Assembly: GCF_022965805.1 (NCBI RefSeq)
Contig: NC_133108.1
Location: forward strand, 20,055,545-20,119,544
From: Primulina eburnea
Lineage: Eukaryota > Streptophyta > Magnoliopsida > Lamiales > Gesneriaceae
DNA: 64,000 nucleotides
Direction of reading: 5' to 3'
Shown: positions 10,653-23,108 of the stretch, one piece after another
Position numbering within the stretch: position 1 is the first letter of the stretch
How the letters are laid out: the number at the start of each line of letters is the position of its first letter
Translations under genes and position numbers: made by a program
The notes under the pieces: model-generated
Database searches by the model: none
What the model was told of the DNA's origin: nothing
The model's input: only the letters and a program-made list of their open reading frames with translations

Positions 10653-11760
10653 ATGCCGCCTAGAAGGATACCGCAACCAGCTGCAGGACAAGTGCCAGAA
10701 CAGGGGAGTATGTCTGGTACTCAGATGGACGTAACCGCTACCCCGATGGAGACTCTAATGAAGCGGTTTCAGTCGTTTCAACCCCCGACTTTGAAAGGCA
10801 CTGAGAATGCAGCGGATTGCGAAAGCTGGCTGGATGATATAGAAATGTTATTTAAATCACTTGCCTGTTCAGATGAACGCCGAGTAAAGCTGATTGGACA
10901 TCAATTGCAAGAAGTGGCCAAGAGTTGGTGGCTAACGGCGAAACGAGCCCTAGAACATCAGGTATTGATATTACTTGTAAAGTCTTTAAAGATGAATTTT
11001 ATCAACGTTTCTTTCCAGTATCATACCGAAAAGATAAATGGGCAGAGTTCGCCAATTTGAGACAGGGCCAGTGGAACGTAGAGGAATATGTCGCCAAATT
11101 CTCTTCCTTGCTTCGATTTGCACCACATGTAGCAGAGAATGATGAGGCAGTTGCCGATCAGTTCATAAATGGTTTGAATCCGGACATCTTCACCTTGGTG
11201 AACACGGGGCGACCTAATACCTTCTCTGAGGCGCTGAACCGAGCAAAGGGAGCAGAGGCTGGTTTGATCAGACAGCGAGGAGCTTCCTATAGTGTTCCGG
11301 GTCAGAGACCGACGCCACCGCCCGCCGTACAGTTTCCACTACCTCCTCCTCGATATGATAGTGGAAGCAGTAGTGGCAAGAAAGAGTTTTTGAAACCTAA
11401 GGGTAAGCAGTTTAAGAGAGCTGGGAGCAGTTCGTCGAGCTCCAGTGGATCCCAACAGAGAGGTCAGAGTCAGAGCTCAGAGTACAGTGGTGTTTATTGC
11501 AGTTCGTGTGGTGGTAGGCATGCCACTGAGCAGTGCCAGGGAGTGATGGGCAGATGTAACTATTGCAGACAGCTGGGGCACTTCGCCAGAGTATGTCCCC
11601 AAAAAGGTGCCCAGAGATTTCAGAGTGCAGGGTCATCAGCTTCAGTAGCTCAGCCCGAGAGGCAAGCTTCGTCTGTCCATTCCTTCCAGCCCACGCCCAC
11701 ACAGTCCCAGCCTAGAGCCAGAGGTGGCCAGACAGTGAGCCAACCTCCCAGACAATATGC
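10653..11760 (+). pseudogene. Element B gag
   Basis: Starts MPPRRIPQPAAG at 10653 and follows the Tekay gag pattern (TLKGTENAADCESWLDD, KLIGHQLQEVAKSWW). A frameshift near 10950 moves the reading to the frame with ITCKVFKDEFYQRFFP, EEYVAKFSSLLRFAPHV and FINGLNPDIFTL. Two zinc knuckles follow, CSSCGGRHATEQC and the classical CNYCRQLGHFARVC (11555-11595), for RNA binding. The C-terminal linker is Ser/Gln-rich. One frameshift blocks the full-length protein. Confidence 0.92.
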
Positions 11761-14700
11761 TCAGGTGTTTGCATTGACAGAGGAGCAGGCACAGGACGCG
11801 CCAGATGACGTGATTGCAGGTAACTGTTTCCTTTGCGGTTATCCTGCATATGTATTGATAGATACAGGTGCATCACATACATTTATATCAGAACGTTTTG
11901 CATTGTTGCATTCCTTGCCTGTCGAGTCAATGTCTACTGTAGTATCTATTTCTTCTCATTTGTGAAGTGGTCTTATATCTGTGACTTCAGTTAGACATTG
12001 TATACTACAGTTTGAGGGGCGTGAAATTGATTTGGACTGTGTTGTACTTGGTTTATCTGATTTTGATTGCATTGTCGGAATTGACATGTTGACTACGTAC
12101 AGAGCTACCGTAGATTGTTTCCACAAGATTGTCAGATTCAGACCTGAGATGACAGAGGAGTGGAAATTCTATGGTAAGGGTTCCAGATCTCGGATTCCCT
12201 TAGTATCTGCTCTGACTATGAGTAGATTGTTGCAGAAAGGAGCAGAAGGGTTCCTTGTTTATTCTGTAGATCTGCAGAAATCGAGCCCGGCATTTGCAGA
12301 TTTTCCAGTAGTACGGGAGTTTGCAGATGTATTTCCTGACGAGATTCCAGGATTACCTTCAGCCCGAGAGGTAGATTTTAGCATTGATCTGATTCCAGGT
12401 ACCGTGCCTATTTCGAGAGCTCCGTATAGGATGGCACCGATAGAACTGAAAGAATTGAAAGCACAACTAGAAGATCTTCTAGCCAAGGGATATATCGGAC
12501 CTAGTGTATCTCCTTGGGGCGCACCAGTGCTATTTGTGCGAAAGAAAGACGGTTCTATGAGATTGTGTATAGATTACAGGCAACTGAACAAGGCAACGAT
12601 AAAGAACAAATATCCTTTGCCTAGAATCGACGACTTATTTGATCAGTTGCAGGGATCTTCTATCTATTCCAAGATTGATTTGCGATCGGGATATCATCAA
12701 CTCAGAGTTCGAGATGTTGATATACCGAAGACAGCATTCCAGACCAGGTATAGACACTACGAGTTTGTTGTCATTCCTTTTGGTTTAACGAATGCTCCAG
12801 CGGTGTTTATGAGTTTGATGAACCACATTTTTCAGAGGTACTTGGATGAATTTGTGATTGTTTTTATTGATGAAATTTTGGTATATTCAAAGAATTTGAA
12901 TGATCATGCCAATCATTTGAGAATTGTGTTGCAAACACTGAGAAATGAAAGATTATATGCTAAACTGTCCAAGTGTGAGTTTTGGCTGAGACAGGTTGTC
13001 TTCTTGGGTCATATTATATCTAGAGATGGTATTTTTGTTGATCCGAGTAAAGTTGAGGCTGTGATCAGTTGGCCTAGACCGACTTCTGTGCCAGAGATAC
13101 GCAGTTTCATGGGTCTAGCAGGGTACTATAGAAGATTCATCAAAGATTTCTCCTGCATTGCGAAGCCTATTACCCAGTTGACACAGAAGAATGCGCCATT
13201 GGTGTGGTCTGAAGATTGTGAGTCTAGCTTCTTAGAATTGAAGAAGAGGCTGACCAGTGCACCTGTCTTGATAATTCCTTCAGGTACGGGTGATTTCGTT
13301 GTATATTGTGATGCATCTCACAGAGGGTTGGGGTGTGTTCTTATGCAGCGAGGTCATGTGATTGCGTACGTCTCGAGACAGCTGAAGACACACGAGACTC
13401 GATACCCCATTCATGATCTTGAATTGGCGGCTATCGTATTTGCATTAAAGATTTGGCATAATTATCTGTATGGCGAGAAATTTGAGATCTACTCCGATCA
13501 CAAGAGCCTAAAATACCTGTTCTCTCAATCTGAGTTGAACATGAGACATCGTAGATGGCTCGATTTGTTGAAAGACTTTGATTGCGAAATCAAATACTAT
13601 CCAGGGAAGTCAAATGCAGCAGCAGACACCTTGTGTCGAAAGGTTTGTGCATTATCTTTATCGACGATAGGAGTGACTAAAATGATTGAAGATTGTTGTT
13701 TGTCTGGATTAGCATTTGATACAGATAGTAGACCATTGCTACTTTCTTCGATTCAAGTTGAGCCAGACTTGATCAGGAGGATCAAAGATGCACAAAGAAG
13801 TGATCCAAATGTGCAGAAATCGATTGATATAGTCAGATCAGGGCATATATCCGAATATCCGGTACATGATTATGTTATGTATGTGAATAACCGTCTTGTA
13901 GTGCCATATGTTTCAAAATTGAAACAACAGATTATGTCAGAAGCGCACTGTAGTCGGTTTAGCATTCATCCTGGAGGCCGTAAGATGTACAATGATCTGA
14001 AGACACAATTCTGGTGGAAACAGATGAAGACAGATATCGCAGAATATGTGTCTAAGTGCTTAAATTGCTAACAGGTGAAGGCTGAGAGAAAGAAGCCCGG
14101 AGGTTTACTTCAGAGTTTGTCCATTCCAGAATGGAAATGGGATCACATTTCCATGGATTTCGTGACGAAGTTACCTCGATCTTCCCGGGGCTGTGACGCG
14201 ATTTGGGTCATTATTGACAGATTAACCAAATCAGCGTGTTTTATTCCATACCGAATGACAAACCGACACGATCAGATGGCAGATTTGTATGTCAGAGAGG
14301 TTGTCAGATTGCATGGTGTGCCGAAGTCTATCGTATCAGATCGTGATTCACGATTCACTTCACACTTTTGGCACAGTTTGCAGCAGGCTCTAGGTACGAC
14401 ATTGCACATGAGTACTGCTTATTATCCTCAGACAGACGGACAGTCAGAGCGGACTATCCAGACTTTAGAGGACATGTTGAGAGCTGTCGTACTAGATTTT
14501 GGTACTAGTTGGCAAGATTCACTACCGTTGTGTGAATTCTCGTATAACAACAGCTATCAGACGAGTATTGAGATGGCACCGTTTGAAGCTTTGTATGGCA
14601 AAAAGTGCAGATCTCCGTTGTACTGGGATGATGTATCTGAGGTACCAGAACTTGGGCCTGATATGATTCGAGAGATGACTAAGAAAGTAAAGATCATTCA

Positions 14701-15193
14701 GAAAAGAATGAAGACGGCCCAGGATAGACAAGCCAAGTACGCCAATGTCAGACGTAGACCGTTGGTATTCGAGCAAGGAGACAGAGTGTTTCTAAAGATT
14801 TCTCCTTTCAGAGGCGTTGTCAGATTTGGCAAGCGTTGAAAGTTGTCTCCTAGATACATCGGTCCTTACGAAATTCTTGAGAAGATTGACGATCGAGCAT
14901 ATCGACTTGCTCTTCCTCCTTCTTTATTCGGGATACATGACGTTTTTCATGTATCGATGTTGCGTAGATATATGCCAGATATTTCCCATGTCATTCACCC
15001 TGATGAAGCTGAGCTGGATCAGACTTTGAGTTATGTTGAACAATCGATACATATTCTTGATCGGAAAGAAAAATAGCTCAGGACGAAGACTATTCCGCTA
15101 GTGAAAGTCCAATGGAGTCGTCATGGCATCGAAGAAGCGACTTGGGAGACAGAGGCTGAGATGAGACAGAAACATCCCGAGTTATTTACATGA
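11761..15193 (+). pseudogene. Element B protease, RT, RNase H, integrase and chromodomain
   Basis: One frame runs throughout, broken by stops at 11963, 14069, 14837 and 15074. Protease: VLIDTGASHTFIS near 11860. [12 protein letters not shown] is intact, but the catalytic box reads FIDE in place of FIDD, losing one metal-binding aspartate. RNase [14 protein letters not shown] and [13 protein letters not shown]. Integrase: HHCC region near 13950-14070, then the DDE core (MDFVTKL, SDRDSRF, SERTIQTLE). The end (VKVQWSRHGIEEATW to HPELFT) is the Tekay-type chromodomain that tethers integration complexes to histone marks. Stop codons plus the RT change make it inactive. Confidence 0.93.
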
Positions 15194-15258
15194 TGTAAGT
15201 AATTTTTTCAGTTTTGATTTCATTACTTTTCATGTATGATGTGATAGATTGCCTGCGA

Positions 15259-15294
15259 TTTCGAGGACGAAATCATTTCTTAGAGGGGGAGAAA
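15259..15294 (+). other. Inverted repeat TTTCG-AGGA-CGAAA and polypurine tract of element B
   Basis: TTTCGAGGACGAAA at 15259-15272 is followed by the tract TAGAGGGGGAGAAA against the LTR start at 15295. The same pairing occurs in elements A, C and F. Confidence 0.8.
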
Positions 15295-17219
15295 TGTATG
15301 GCTCGAGATTTATTAGTCTTCATTAATATGATATTCAAAGATATGAGAATGTATGACATGCAATGAGGGGAGAAAAGACATGAGAAATTAGAGTTTTGAA
15401 TTTAAGATGGACCGCACCGGCGCCTAGAACAGGAGTGCACCCACGGTCATAAAATTCTTAAATTTGAAAGTGAGGCCGAAGCCACACCGCACCCGTGGTG
15501 CTAGAAGGACCGCACCCGCGGTGCAGCAACAGTGGGGTGACCGCACCCGCGGTAAGAACAGGACCGCACCAGCGGTCGTCAAATTTCAGAAAAATGAAAA
15601 TGCTGCCGAAGCATGAGCGCACCCGCGCTGAAGATGTCACCGCACCCGCGGTCATGCGTGCCGCTTGAAAAATAATGACACCTGCCTTTGCCATGCATAT
15701 ATGTTATAGGTGTCTTCATTTCATCCATTTCAGCAGCTGAAAATCGAGAGGAAAAGGAATCAAGGGAAAGGAAAGCTCTTTCACTTTTGAAGCTAGATTG
15801 TGCAAGATTTAGCCATCCAAATTTAAATTCGATTGCGGTTTTGAGCTTCTGTCATCATTAGCCTCAAGGTGATGTAATTTTCCTTCAATTCCTGCATGAT
15901 ATGAGATATGGATGTTGGGGAAACTTTAATATGCTCATGGATATGTGTTCTTAAAATGATTATGAGTGTATATTCAGAACCGGGACGAAGAATTGATATC
16001 GAACTCAATTGCTATGATTTTCAGCATATTCTTGATTGAGCATGTTCAGATTTTAGAAATTGGAATGTACTATGATGATGATTATGAGTTGTGATTGATG
16101 AATTATTGATATATGTTGTGAGTTGGATTGACCGGTATTGAGAAATTACGTCGTTATGCCGTCAAATTGTACCGAGATCAAGTATTGAATTTGATATGTG
16201 TTGATTGTGATTAGAGATTGATAGGATGTGTATCAACATTTCCATTTCAGATTCGATATTGACAGATTCACCTTCGAGACTTCGACTACGACGAGAAAGG
16301 TATAATTCATGTGATTATAGGGAAGACACGACTCGAATCAGATTTGATTGGAGTTTTCCAACAATTGGAGTTTTTCAACAAAATCACATACTAGATTTAT
16401 TATTTATATCTTTGATATGATTTGGATTTGTTTATAGATTTATATTCAAATATATTGATATGATCATGCTTTGTATATAGATTTATATTCAAGCATTGAG
16501 ATAGGAGAGTCATTGACAGATTTGTCAAAACTAGACGTTCGGTGTATCGACGCATAGGAGCATATTTCCTCCGATTGTAGACATTCGATACAGACACGAC
16601 CGAGTCTAGGAATAAGACGTACAGTTACCCCGATTGGAGGGTAGGTAACAGACAGTGACGTCTTATTCACCCTGGGATCCCTAGAGTAGAGTCGAGTTGG
16701 GTCAAGACATGATTTGATTTGCATTGCATTTTTTTTATAGATTGGTTTGAGAGACTATGGGGACCTATGATTTATGTTACATGCATGATATTGTGTTTTA
16801 TGATTTTATTATGCATATGCATGTATACATGTTTTATACTGGGATTTGTTCTCACCGGAGTTTCCGGCTGTTGTTATGTCTGTATGTGTGCATAACAACA
16901 GCTGGGGCAGGATCTGGGTCACGACAGAGATGAGTTCGAGATAGCGTGGTGACTACGGGCGCAAAAGATGACTAGTGGCTGTATTTAGACTTGGACTACT
17001 TGTATTTTGGTATTGTGTATTAAACACTAGTTTAGAGTGATGTGTTAGAACAAGACTCGTTTATTATGTTTGTACATTATGTATGATGTAAATTAATAAA
17101 GAAAGATTATGCTTAGTAATAAAATTTGATTTAATGTTAAAAAGCGAAAATTTGACCCACATTTTCTCACAGATCCATTTAATCCCAGACAGAATTGAGT
17201 TAGAGCCCGGGTCCCCACA
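15295..17219 (+). repeat. 3' LTR of element B
   Basis: Begins TGTATGGCTCG and ends GGGTCCCCACA. Compared with the 5' copy it has an extra unit (GCTAGAAGGACCGCACCCG) in the promoter-proximal array near 15500 and a short duplication near 16355-16380. Confidence 0.95.
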
Positions 17220-17224
17220 ATAAG
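17220..17224. repeat. Target-site duplication of element B, right copy (ATAAG)
   Basis: It matches 8504-8508 exactly. Confidence 0.92.
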
Positions 17225-18088
17225 AGGGCAGTTTAAGGCTAGAGGCAAACAATTTAAGAGGCATGGCAGTAATTTTTTGAGTTCTAGTGGATCGAGACAG
17301 TCTGGTTCAGTTCAGAGCACTGGATATTCAGGCCCGACTTGTGGTCATTGTGGTGGTAGACATTATACCGACCAGTGTAGAGGAATCTCGGGAGCTTGCC
17401 ACTTGTGTAACCAGGTGGGACACTATGCTCGAGTGTGTCCTAATCGTGGCAGTGAAATATCTCAGAGTGGGGGATCATCGAGACAGACACCTCACCAGAA
17501 TCGTCAGACTCCTGCAGTCCATTCCTATCAGCAGTCAAATCGGTCATATCAGAACAAACAGAGCGGTAGCCACAGGGTAGGACAACCACCTAGACAACAG
17601 GTTCGAGTTTTTGTACTCACTGAGGATGAGGCACATAATGCTCCAGATAATGTCATTGCAGGTAATTGTTTTCTCTCAGGTTATCCTGCTTATGTTTTGA
17701 TAGATACTGGTGCATCACATACTTTCATAGCTGAGCACTTTGTCACATTGCATTCGTTGCATTCTATGCCATTATCATCTACATTATCTATTTCTACTCC
17801 ACTAGGCAAAATGATGAGGTCAGCTGAAATGATAAATGGTTGTGAATTTCGCTACGAGGATAATGTCATTGATCTTGATTGTATTATATTGGAGATGTCT
17901 GATTTTGACTGCATAGTTGGTATTGACATGTTGACAAGATACAGGGCTACTGTAGATTGTTTTCAGAAAATTGTGAAGTTTAGGCCTGATATGACAGATC
18001 ACTGGACATTCTATGGTAAAGGTTCTCGAGCTAAGATTCCTTTGATATCTGTTTTGTCCATGACTCGTTTGTTGCAGAAGGGAGTAGA
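17225..18088 (+). pseudogene. Element A gag C-terminus and protease
   Basis: Continues element A after the B insertion. Two zinc knuckles (CGHCGGRHYTDQC and CHLCNQVGHYARVC) end the gag part. The protease carries the active-site block VLIDTGASHTFIAEHF near 17695 and the second block [19 protein letters not shown]. The frame is open from 17277 to the insertion of element C at 18094; the apparent stop at 18098 is inside the C LTR. Reading resumes at 24550 in phase with VYAIDISRS after one copy of the duplication is removed. Confidence 0.92.
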
Positions 18089-18093
18089 ATGTT
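18089..18093. repeat. Target-site duplication of element C, left copy (ATGTT)
   Basis: An identical ATGTT lies at 24545-24549. Confidence 0.93.
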
Positions 18094-19529
18094 TGTAGTA
18101 GCCCGAATTCCAAATTGGGTAATTAACGGATTAATGGTGATTAAGAAGGTTTAATGTGTAATTTTGACCGTGGTCATGATCGGATGGACCGAAGATGGTT
18201 CGGTAGCACCGAAGAGTTCGGACGATCCGAAGTAGGTTCGGTGGATCCGATCATGAGGTGTCAAGAGTTGATCGACACGTCAGTTTGCATGCAAGTTCGG
18301 ATGATCCGAAGTGTAGGTTCGGTGGATCCGATCATGAGGTGTCAAGAGCCGATGGACACGTGGGAGTTCGGACGTTCCGAAGTGGGTTCGGTGGATCCGA
18401 ACATAGCCTATAAATAGTGCTCGGATTTCCTCATTTTGGATTGTCAATTCTTGAAGTTGTGTCTCATTTTGAGAGGTTTGGAAGGTTTCTAGGGTTAGTT
18501 TGTCGGTCGAGCGTTAGCCAAGAGCTGCCAGGATTAGTAGCGTAGTGACGCCTGAGTTACGAGGCAATCGACATCAAAGGGCTGTCGACGGACGAAGGTA
18601 AACCCTAAACTTTTGGTAGTACTGGTTTTGCTAGTCGAGCATGGTAGTATTGTTCATTGGGTATGCTTTTGATGCGTAGGCTTGTTCTAGACCTGATTAG
18701 CGGTGTTGCGTAAGGCTAGGCTTGCTGTGATAGAGGTACGAAAGTACTATCCGAGATATCCTGGTCGAGTATACATCCTTATATGTGTTGCATGATTATG
18801 TGGTGCATTGATATATGTCATATGATGCATGCTATTATGTCACGCTTTATGATGCATGTTGCATTTCATGTTGAGCCGTATCTCCTTCGAGATAGCCTTT
18901 ACTGTTGAGCTGTATCTCTTTCGAGATAAGCTATATCTTGTGGGGCCGCTCAGCCCTGTCTTGTCTTGTGGACGCATGGACACCGAGAGTACACAGTGGC
19001 CGACGGGTCCGGAGGGCTTCGGTGATCCGGGACATTTTAGGTCCACGTCTGTTCTTGTAGTGGATGCAGTGACCCAGAGGAGTACCGCGCGGCACTATCC
19101 ACTTGGCGCCTCTAGACTGAGCATTTTGAGATCCTTTGTGACTCCTATTTCTTGACTACCTTGGTATCATATCATAGCATGTGCATTTCATATAGGTTTG
19201 TATACTCATGCTTTTGTACTGGGCGTTCTTATCGCTCACGTCCTCGGTTTTGTTTATCTTGGACACCCCATTCCCACGGGGCAGGCCTCAGGTTGGATGG
19301 CTCAGGAAGAGCAGGAGGAGGACAGTGAGTGGCTGGTTGGTTTAGTTTTCAGTACTATTCTTTTCGATATGGTTGTACCGAATATATATTTTGAGTTGTT
19401 CTGATTTCGATTGGGTTGTATAACTACTGTCGTTGGCCATATTTCCGCTGTTATCTCTGATTATTATTAATTAAGTTAATTGCATGCTTAGTTCTTCATT
19501 AGTAGGTGATTCTGGAACGGGTCACTACA
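18094..19529 (+). repeat. 5' LTR of element C
   Basis: Begins TGTAGTAGCCCG and ends GGGTCACTACA. Near-identical to 23109-24544. Confidence 0.97.
18175..18416 (+). promoter_or_regulatory. TTCGG-N5-CCGAA array and TATA box in the 5' LTR of element C
   Basis: About eight copies of a 15-base near-palindrome TTCGG-N5-CCGAA (variants with final T) occur in 230 bp, including TTCGGACGATCCGAA, TTCGGATGATCCGAA, TTCGGACGTTCCGAA and three TTCGGTGGATCCGA forms. The last copy is followed within 10 bp by GCCTATAAATAG (TATA at 18409-18416). The 3' LTR has the same block at 23190-23431. Identical words occur in the Sirevirus at 56710-57190 and 59018-59355. Confidence 0.75.
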
Positions 19530-19533
19530 TTTA

Positions 19534-19545
19534 TGGTATCAGAGC
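19534..19545 (+). other. Primer-binding site of element C (initiator Met tRNA)
   Basis: TGGTATCAGAGC lies four bases after the 5' LTR. Confidence 0.93.
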
Positions 19546-19627
19546 ATGCTTACGATTTTGGGATATAGATTCTGTTTTGGGATTTTCGTTGACCATTTTA
19601 CCATTTTCCCCATTCTATCTTGTAGCG

Positions 19628-19700
19628 ATGGCTGACCACTTTGGTGATGAGAGTAGTCAGGGAAGTGTAGGTCGTTGGGGTGACCAGGACGATCGTAGAC
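19628..19700 (+). pseudogene. Element C gag remnant
   Basis: The ATG opens [20 protein letters not shown] and about 25 gag-like codons. Close to 19700 the sequence changes to protease-derived codons in another frame, so the gag frame ends in a short out-of-frame tail at 19780. No capsid region or zinc knuckle is present. Confidence 0.7.
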
Positions 19701-22700
19701 GTCATTCTTTCCGTTTCTACCCCGATGGGTCATTCGGTGTTAGCAAAGCGTCTAGTGATGGGTTGTCCCCTAGATTTTGAGGGTAACGAATTGATTGCGA
19801 ATCTTATGATCCTGGAGATGGAAGATTTTGATTGTATTCTAGGTATAGACCTATTGACTACCTACCGAGCTACTGTGGATTGTTACCAGAAGCTTGTTCA
19901 GTTTCGTACGACTGAGAGCTCTAGTTGGTTTTTCTATGGTGAGGGAGCGCGACCTCCGATGCCAGTGGTATCTGCTCTGAAAGCCTGTCGTGCTTTAGAG
20001 GCTGGCGGGGAAGGCTACCTCATCTATGCGATTGATTCATCCACAGGTAGTGTGGGTATAGAGGATATTCCAGTGGTTTGTGAATTTTCTGATGTTTTTC
20101 CAGATGAGATTCCTGGTTTTCCTCCGGTTAGAGAGGTGGAATTTGGCATTGAGTTAATGCCAGGGACTACACCGATTTCTCGTGCCCCCTATCGTCTTGC
20201 TCCGTCAGAGATGAGAGAATTGAAGCAGCAATTGCAGGATCTTCTTGATAAAGGTTATATTCGCCCGAGTGTTTCACCTTGGGGAGCTCCAGTATTGTTT
20301 GTCAAGAAGAAAGATGGATCTATGCGATTGTGCATTGATTATCGCCAGCTGAATCGTGTGACGATCAAAAACAAGTATCCGTTACCTCGTATTGACGACT
20401 TGTTCGATCAACTTCAGGGTACTTCTGTTTACTCCAAGATTGACTTGCGATCGGGTTATCATCAGATGAGAGTTAGAGATGATGATATTTCCAAGACTGC
20501 ATTTCGTACTCGATATGGGCATTACGAGTTTCTAGTTATGCCATTTGGATTGACGAATGCGCCAGCAGTGTTCATGGATCTGATGAATCGAGTCTTTCGG
20601 GATTTTCTAGATCAGTTTGTTGTGGTTTTCATCGACGATATCTTGATTTATTCTCACAGTGTGGAAGAGCATATCCATCACTTGAGGATTGTGTTGCAGA
20701 TTCTTCGCGAGAAGCAATTGTATGCTAAGCTGAGTAAGTGCGAGTTCTGGATTGATCGTGTAGTATTCCTTGGTCATGTGATTTCCAAGGAAGGAATTTC
20801 TGTGGATCCCAGCAAGATTGAGGCAGTGCTGAATTGGTCACATCCTACGACGGTGGCTGAGATCCGTAGTTTTCTAGGTCTGGCAGGGTATTATCGTCGC
20901 TTCATCGTGAATTTCTCTCAGATAGCTAGACCATTGACGCAACTTACTCGGAATGATGTTCCATTTGAGTGGTCATCTGAGTGCGAAGATAGTTTCAGAG
21001 AGCTTCGTCGACTTCTGACTTCTGCACCTGTTTTGGCATTACCGTCAGGATCTGATGGTTTCAGTGTTTACACCGATGCCTCTTTTCAAGGATTAGGGTG
21101 TGTGTTGACGCAGAATGGTCATGTGATCGCTTACGCATCCAGGCAGTTAAAATCTCACGAGGAGAAGTACCCTATTCATGATCTAGAATTAGCTGCTATT
21201 GTGTTTGCGCTAAAGATCTGGCGTCATTACTTGTACGGGGTTAAGTTTGAAATTTTTAGTGATCATAAGAGTCTGAAGTATCTGTTCACTCAGGCTGAGT
21301 TGAACATGAGACAACGTCGTTGGATGGATCTACTTAAAGATTATGACTGCGAGATCAAATACCATCCAGGCTCTGCGAATCTCACAACCGATGCTCTTAG
21401 TCGCAAGGTGAGAGTCTTTGCACTTCAGACCAGTGCTATGATTAGTACTATCCAGGATTGTTGTTCGTTGGGTTTTAATTTCAAACATCGGAAAGGTATG
21501 GAGAGCATTCGTGTTGCTACCATTTTATCTGAGCCAGCTTTGTTCGCTCGGATTCGAGATGCTCAGATGTCTGATCTCAAGACTCAGAGATTAGCTCGGT
21601 TGGCTGGTGGAGATAGCAATTTCCATTATCAGTCTAATGGTCTTCTGTGTTTGTCTAATCGGGTTGTGGTACCAGAGGATGATACTTTGAGGGAAGAGAT
21701 CTTATCTCAGGCCCATCGAAGCAAGTTGAGTGTCCATCCAGGAAGCAACAAGATGTATAAAGATTTGAGGACACGATTTTGGTGGAAAGGGGTGAAACGC
21801 AGCGTTTATCAGTTTGTTTCCAAGTGTCTTGTTTGTCAGCAGGTTAAGGCAGAGCACCGTCGACCGGGAGGATTATTGTTGAACTTACCTATTCCTGAAT
21901 GGAAGTGGGAGCATATCGCGATGGACTTCATTACTCACTTGCCATTGTCTTCGAGGAACAGTGATGCTATTTGGGTAGTGGTGGATCGACTCACCAAGTC
22001 TGCTCATTTTCTGCCATATAACCGTGATTTCACTTTCGATCGTATGGCTCGATTGTATATTCAAGAGATTTTACGTTTGCATGGAGTGCCAGCCAGTATT
22101 GTTAGTGACAGAGATCCTCGTTTTACCTCACGATTTTGGGGTAGTTTCCAGTCAGCATTGGGTACTTCACTAAGTTTGAGTACGGCTTATCATCCAGAGA
22201 CCGACGGTCAAACAGAAAGGACTATCCGTACACTTGAGGATATGTTGCGACATTGTGTTATGGATTTCGGAACCGCTTGGCAGGATCATTTGCCTTTGAT
22301 TGAGTTCGCGTACAACAACAGCTACCATCGTAGTATTGGTATGGCACCATTTGAGGCGTTGTATGGGCGACGTTGTCGTACTCCATTATTTTGGGATGAA
22401 GTTGGGGAACGACATGTTGAGGGACCGGAGTTAGTCCAGCAGGCTATTGATAAGGTTGCAGTAATCAAGAAACGGATTAAGATCGCTCAGGATCGACAGG
22501 CTAGTTATGCGAACACCAAGCGGCGACCTCTTTATTTTCAGCCAGGTGAGAAAGTGTTTCTCCGAGTTTCGCCTTTTCGCAGGATTTTGAGATTTGGTCT
22601 CAAGGGTAAGCTGTCTCCGAGATTTATGGGTCCATTTGAAATATTGGAAAGCGTGGGAGATTTGGCTTACAGACTTGCTTTGCCGCCGTACCTATCAAGT

Positions 22701-22958
22701 ATTCATGATGTGTTCCACGTATCTTTGTTGAGACGATACGTAGCAGATGAGTCTCACATTTTGCATCCCTCTGAAGTTCAACTAAATTCAGATTTGTCTT
22801 ATGTGGAACGACCAGTGCGGATCCTCGATCGCAAAGACAAGGTGTTGCGGAATAAGATCATTCCTCTTGTCTTAGTTCAATGGCAGCGCAGAGGCACTGA
22901 AGAAGCCACTTGGGAGCTAGAGAGTCGTATGCGTTCGGAGCATCCAGAGCTCTTTTGA
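19680..22958 (+). CDS. Element C pol: RT, RNase H, integrase, chromodomain (open frame)
   Basis: The frame is uninterrupted for 1092 codons, but the first ATG is a chance codon in the gag remnant and no proper start is evident. Residues about 8-60 are the protease C-terminal half ([33 protein letters not shown]); the DTG active site is missing. [13 protein letters not shown] and the catalytic FIDD at 317-320 are intact. RNase [14 protein letters not shown] and [13 protein letters not shown]. Integrase: zinc region near 680-720 (CLVCQQVK), then core residues in MDFITHL (about 746), SDRDPRF (about 808) and ERTIRTLE (about 845). Chromodomain: [18 protein letters not shown] to HPELF at the end. 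All catalytic residues I can check are present, unlike elements A, B, E and F. Confidence 0.93.
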   Translation: MTRTIVDVILSVSTPMGHSVLAKRLVMGCPLDFEGNELIANLMILEMEDFDCILGIDLLTTYRATVDCYQKLVQFRTTESSSWFFYGEGARPPMPVVSALKACRALEAGGEGYLIYAIDSSTGSVGIEDIPVVCEFSDVFPDEIPGFPPVREVEFGIELMPGTTPISRAPYRLAPSEMRELKQQLQDLLDKGYIRPSVSPWGAPVLFVKKKDGSMRLCIDYRQLNRVTIKNKYPLPRIDDLFDQLQGTSVYSKIDLRSGYHQMRVRDDDISKTAFRTRYGHYEFLVMPFGLTNAPAVFMDLMNRVFRDFLDQFVVVFIDDILIYSHSVEEHIHHLRIVLQILREKQLYAKLSKCEFWIDRVVFLGHVISKEGISVDPSKIEAVLNWSHPTTVAEIRSFLGLAGYYRRFIVNFSQIARPLTQLTRNDVPFEWSSECEDSFRELRRLLTSAPVLALPSGSDGFSVYTDASFQGLGCVLTQNGHVIAYASRQLKSHEEKYPIHDLELAAIVFALKIWRHYLYGVKFEIFSDHKSLKYLFTQAELNMRQRRWMDLLKDYDCEIKYHPGSANLTTDALSRKVRVFALQTSAMISTIQDCCSLGFNFKHRKGMESIRVATILSEPALFARIRDAQMSDLKTQRLARLAGGDSNFHYQSNGLLCLSNRVVVPEDDTLREEILSQAHRSKLSVHPGSNKMYKDLRTRFWWKGVKRSVYQFVSKCLVCQQVKAEHRRPGGLLLNLPIPEWKWEHIAMDFITHLPLSSRNSDAIWVVVDRLTKSAHFLPYNRDFTFDRMARLYIQEILRLHGVPASIVSDRDPRFTSRFWGSFQSALGTSLSLSTAYHPETDGQTERTIRTLEDMLRHCVMDFGTAWQDHLPLIEFAYNNSYHRSIGMAPFEALYGRRCRTPLFWDEVGERHVEGPELVQQAIDKVAVIKKRIKIAQDRQASYANTKRRPLYFQPGEKVFLRVSPFRRILRFGLKGKLSPRFMGPFEILESVGDLAYRLALPPYLSSIHDVFHVSLLRRYVADESHILHPSEVQLNSDLSYVERPVRILDRKDKVLRNKIIPLVLVQWQRRGTEEATWELESRMRSEHPELF

Positions 22959-23075
22959 GTTATGCTTTGTATATGTTTGTGTTTTCAGTTGTAATCGAAA
23001 TATCAGTTGTATTCAACAACCATTGAGATGTAATAACGATGTTGTTATTTCATTTTGTTCATCCTCTAAGCCTGA

Positions 23076-23108
23076 TTTCGAGGACGAAATTTTTTAAGGG
23101 GGGGAGAA
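23076..23108 (+). other. Inverted repeat ATTTCG-AGGA-CGAAAT and polypurine tract of element C
   Basis: The inverted repeat at 23075-23090 is followed by AAGGGGGGGAGAA against the LTR start at 23109. Confidence 0.85.

Larger units (their letters stand above)
8509..17219 (+). mobile_element. Tekay-type Ty3/gypsy chromovirus B
   Basis: LTRs of 1885 bp (8509-10393) and 1925 bp (15295-17219) flank a complete gag-to-chromodomain interior. The perfect 5-bp duplication ATAAG shows insertion into gag of element A. The polyprotein has one frameshift in gag and four nonsense codons. Two of them (14069-14071 TAA for the CAA expected, 15074-15076 TAG for the CAG expected) fit C-to-T change, as expected for methylated, silenced copies. 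The right LTR carries an extra array unit, so the LTRs have also drifted in length. Confidence 0.95.

Noticed and set aside
18175..18405. Repeated palindromic words as a CRISPR array
   Set aside because: Eukaryotic LTR context, irregular spacing, no spacers of constant length and no cas genes. The words are promoter-proximal in LTRs.
18154..18417. ORF of 87 codons in the C LTR (also 23169-23432)
   Set aside because: It is the translation of the palindrome array (repeats of GRSEVGSVDP) and has no sign of being a gene.
19680..19682. ATG at 19680 as true start of the C pol protein
   Set aside because: It lies in the gag remnant read out of frame, so it is a chance codon at a deletion join.
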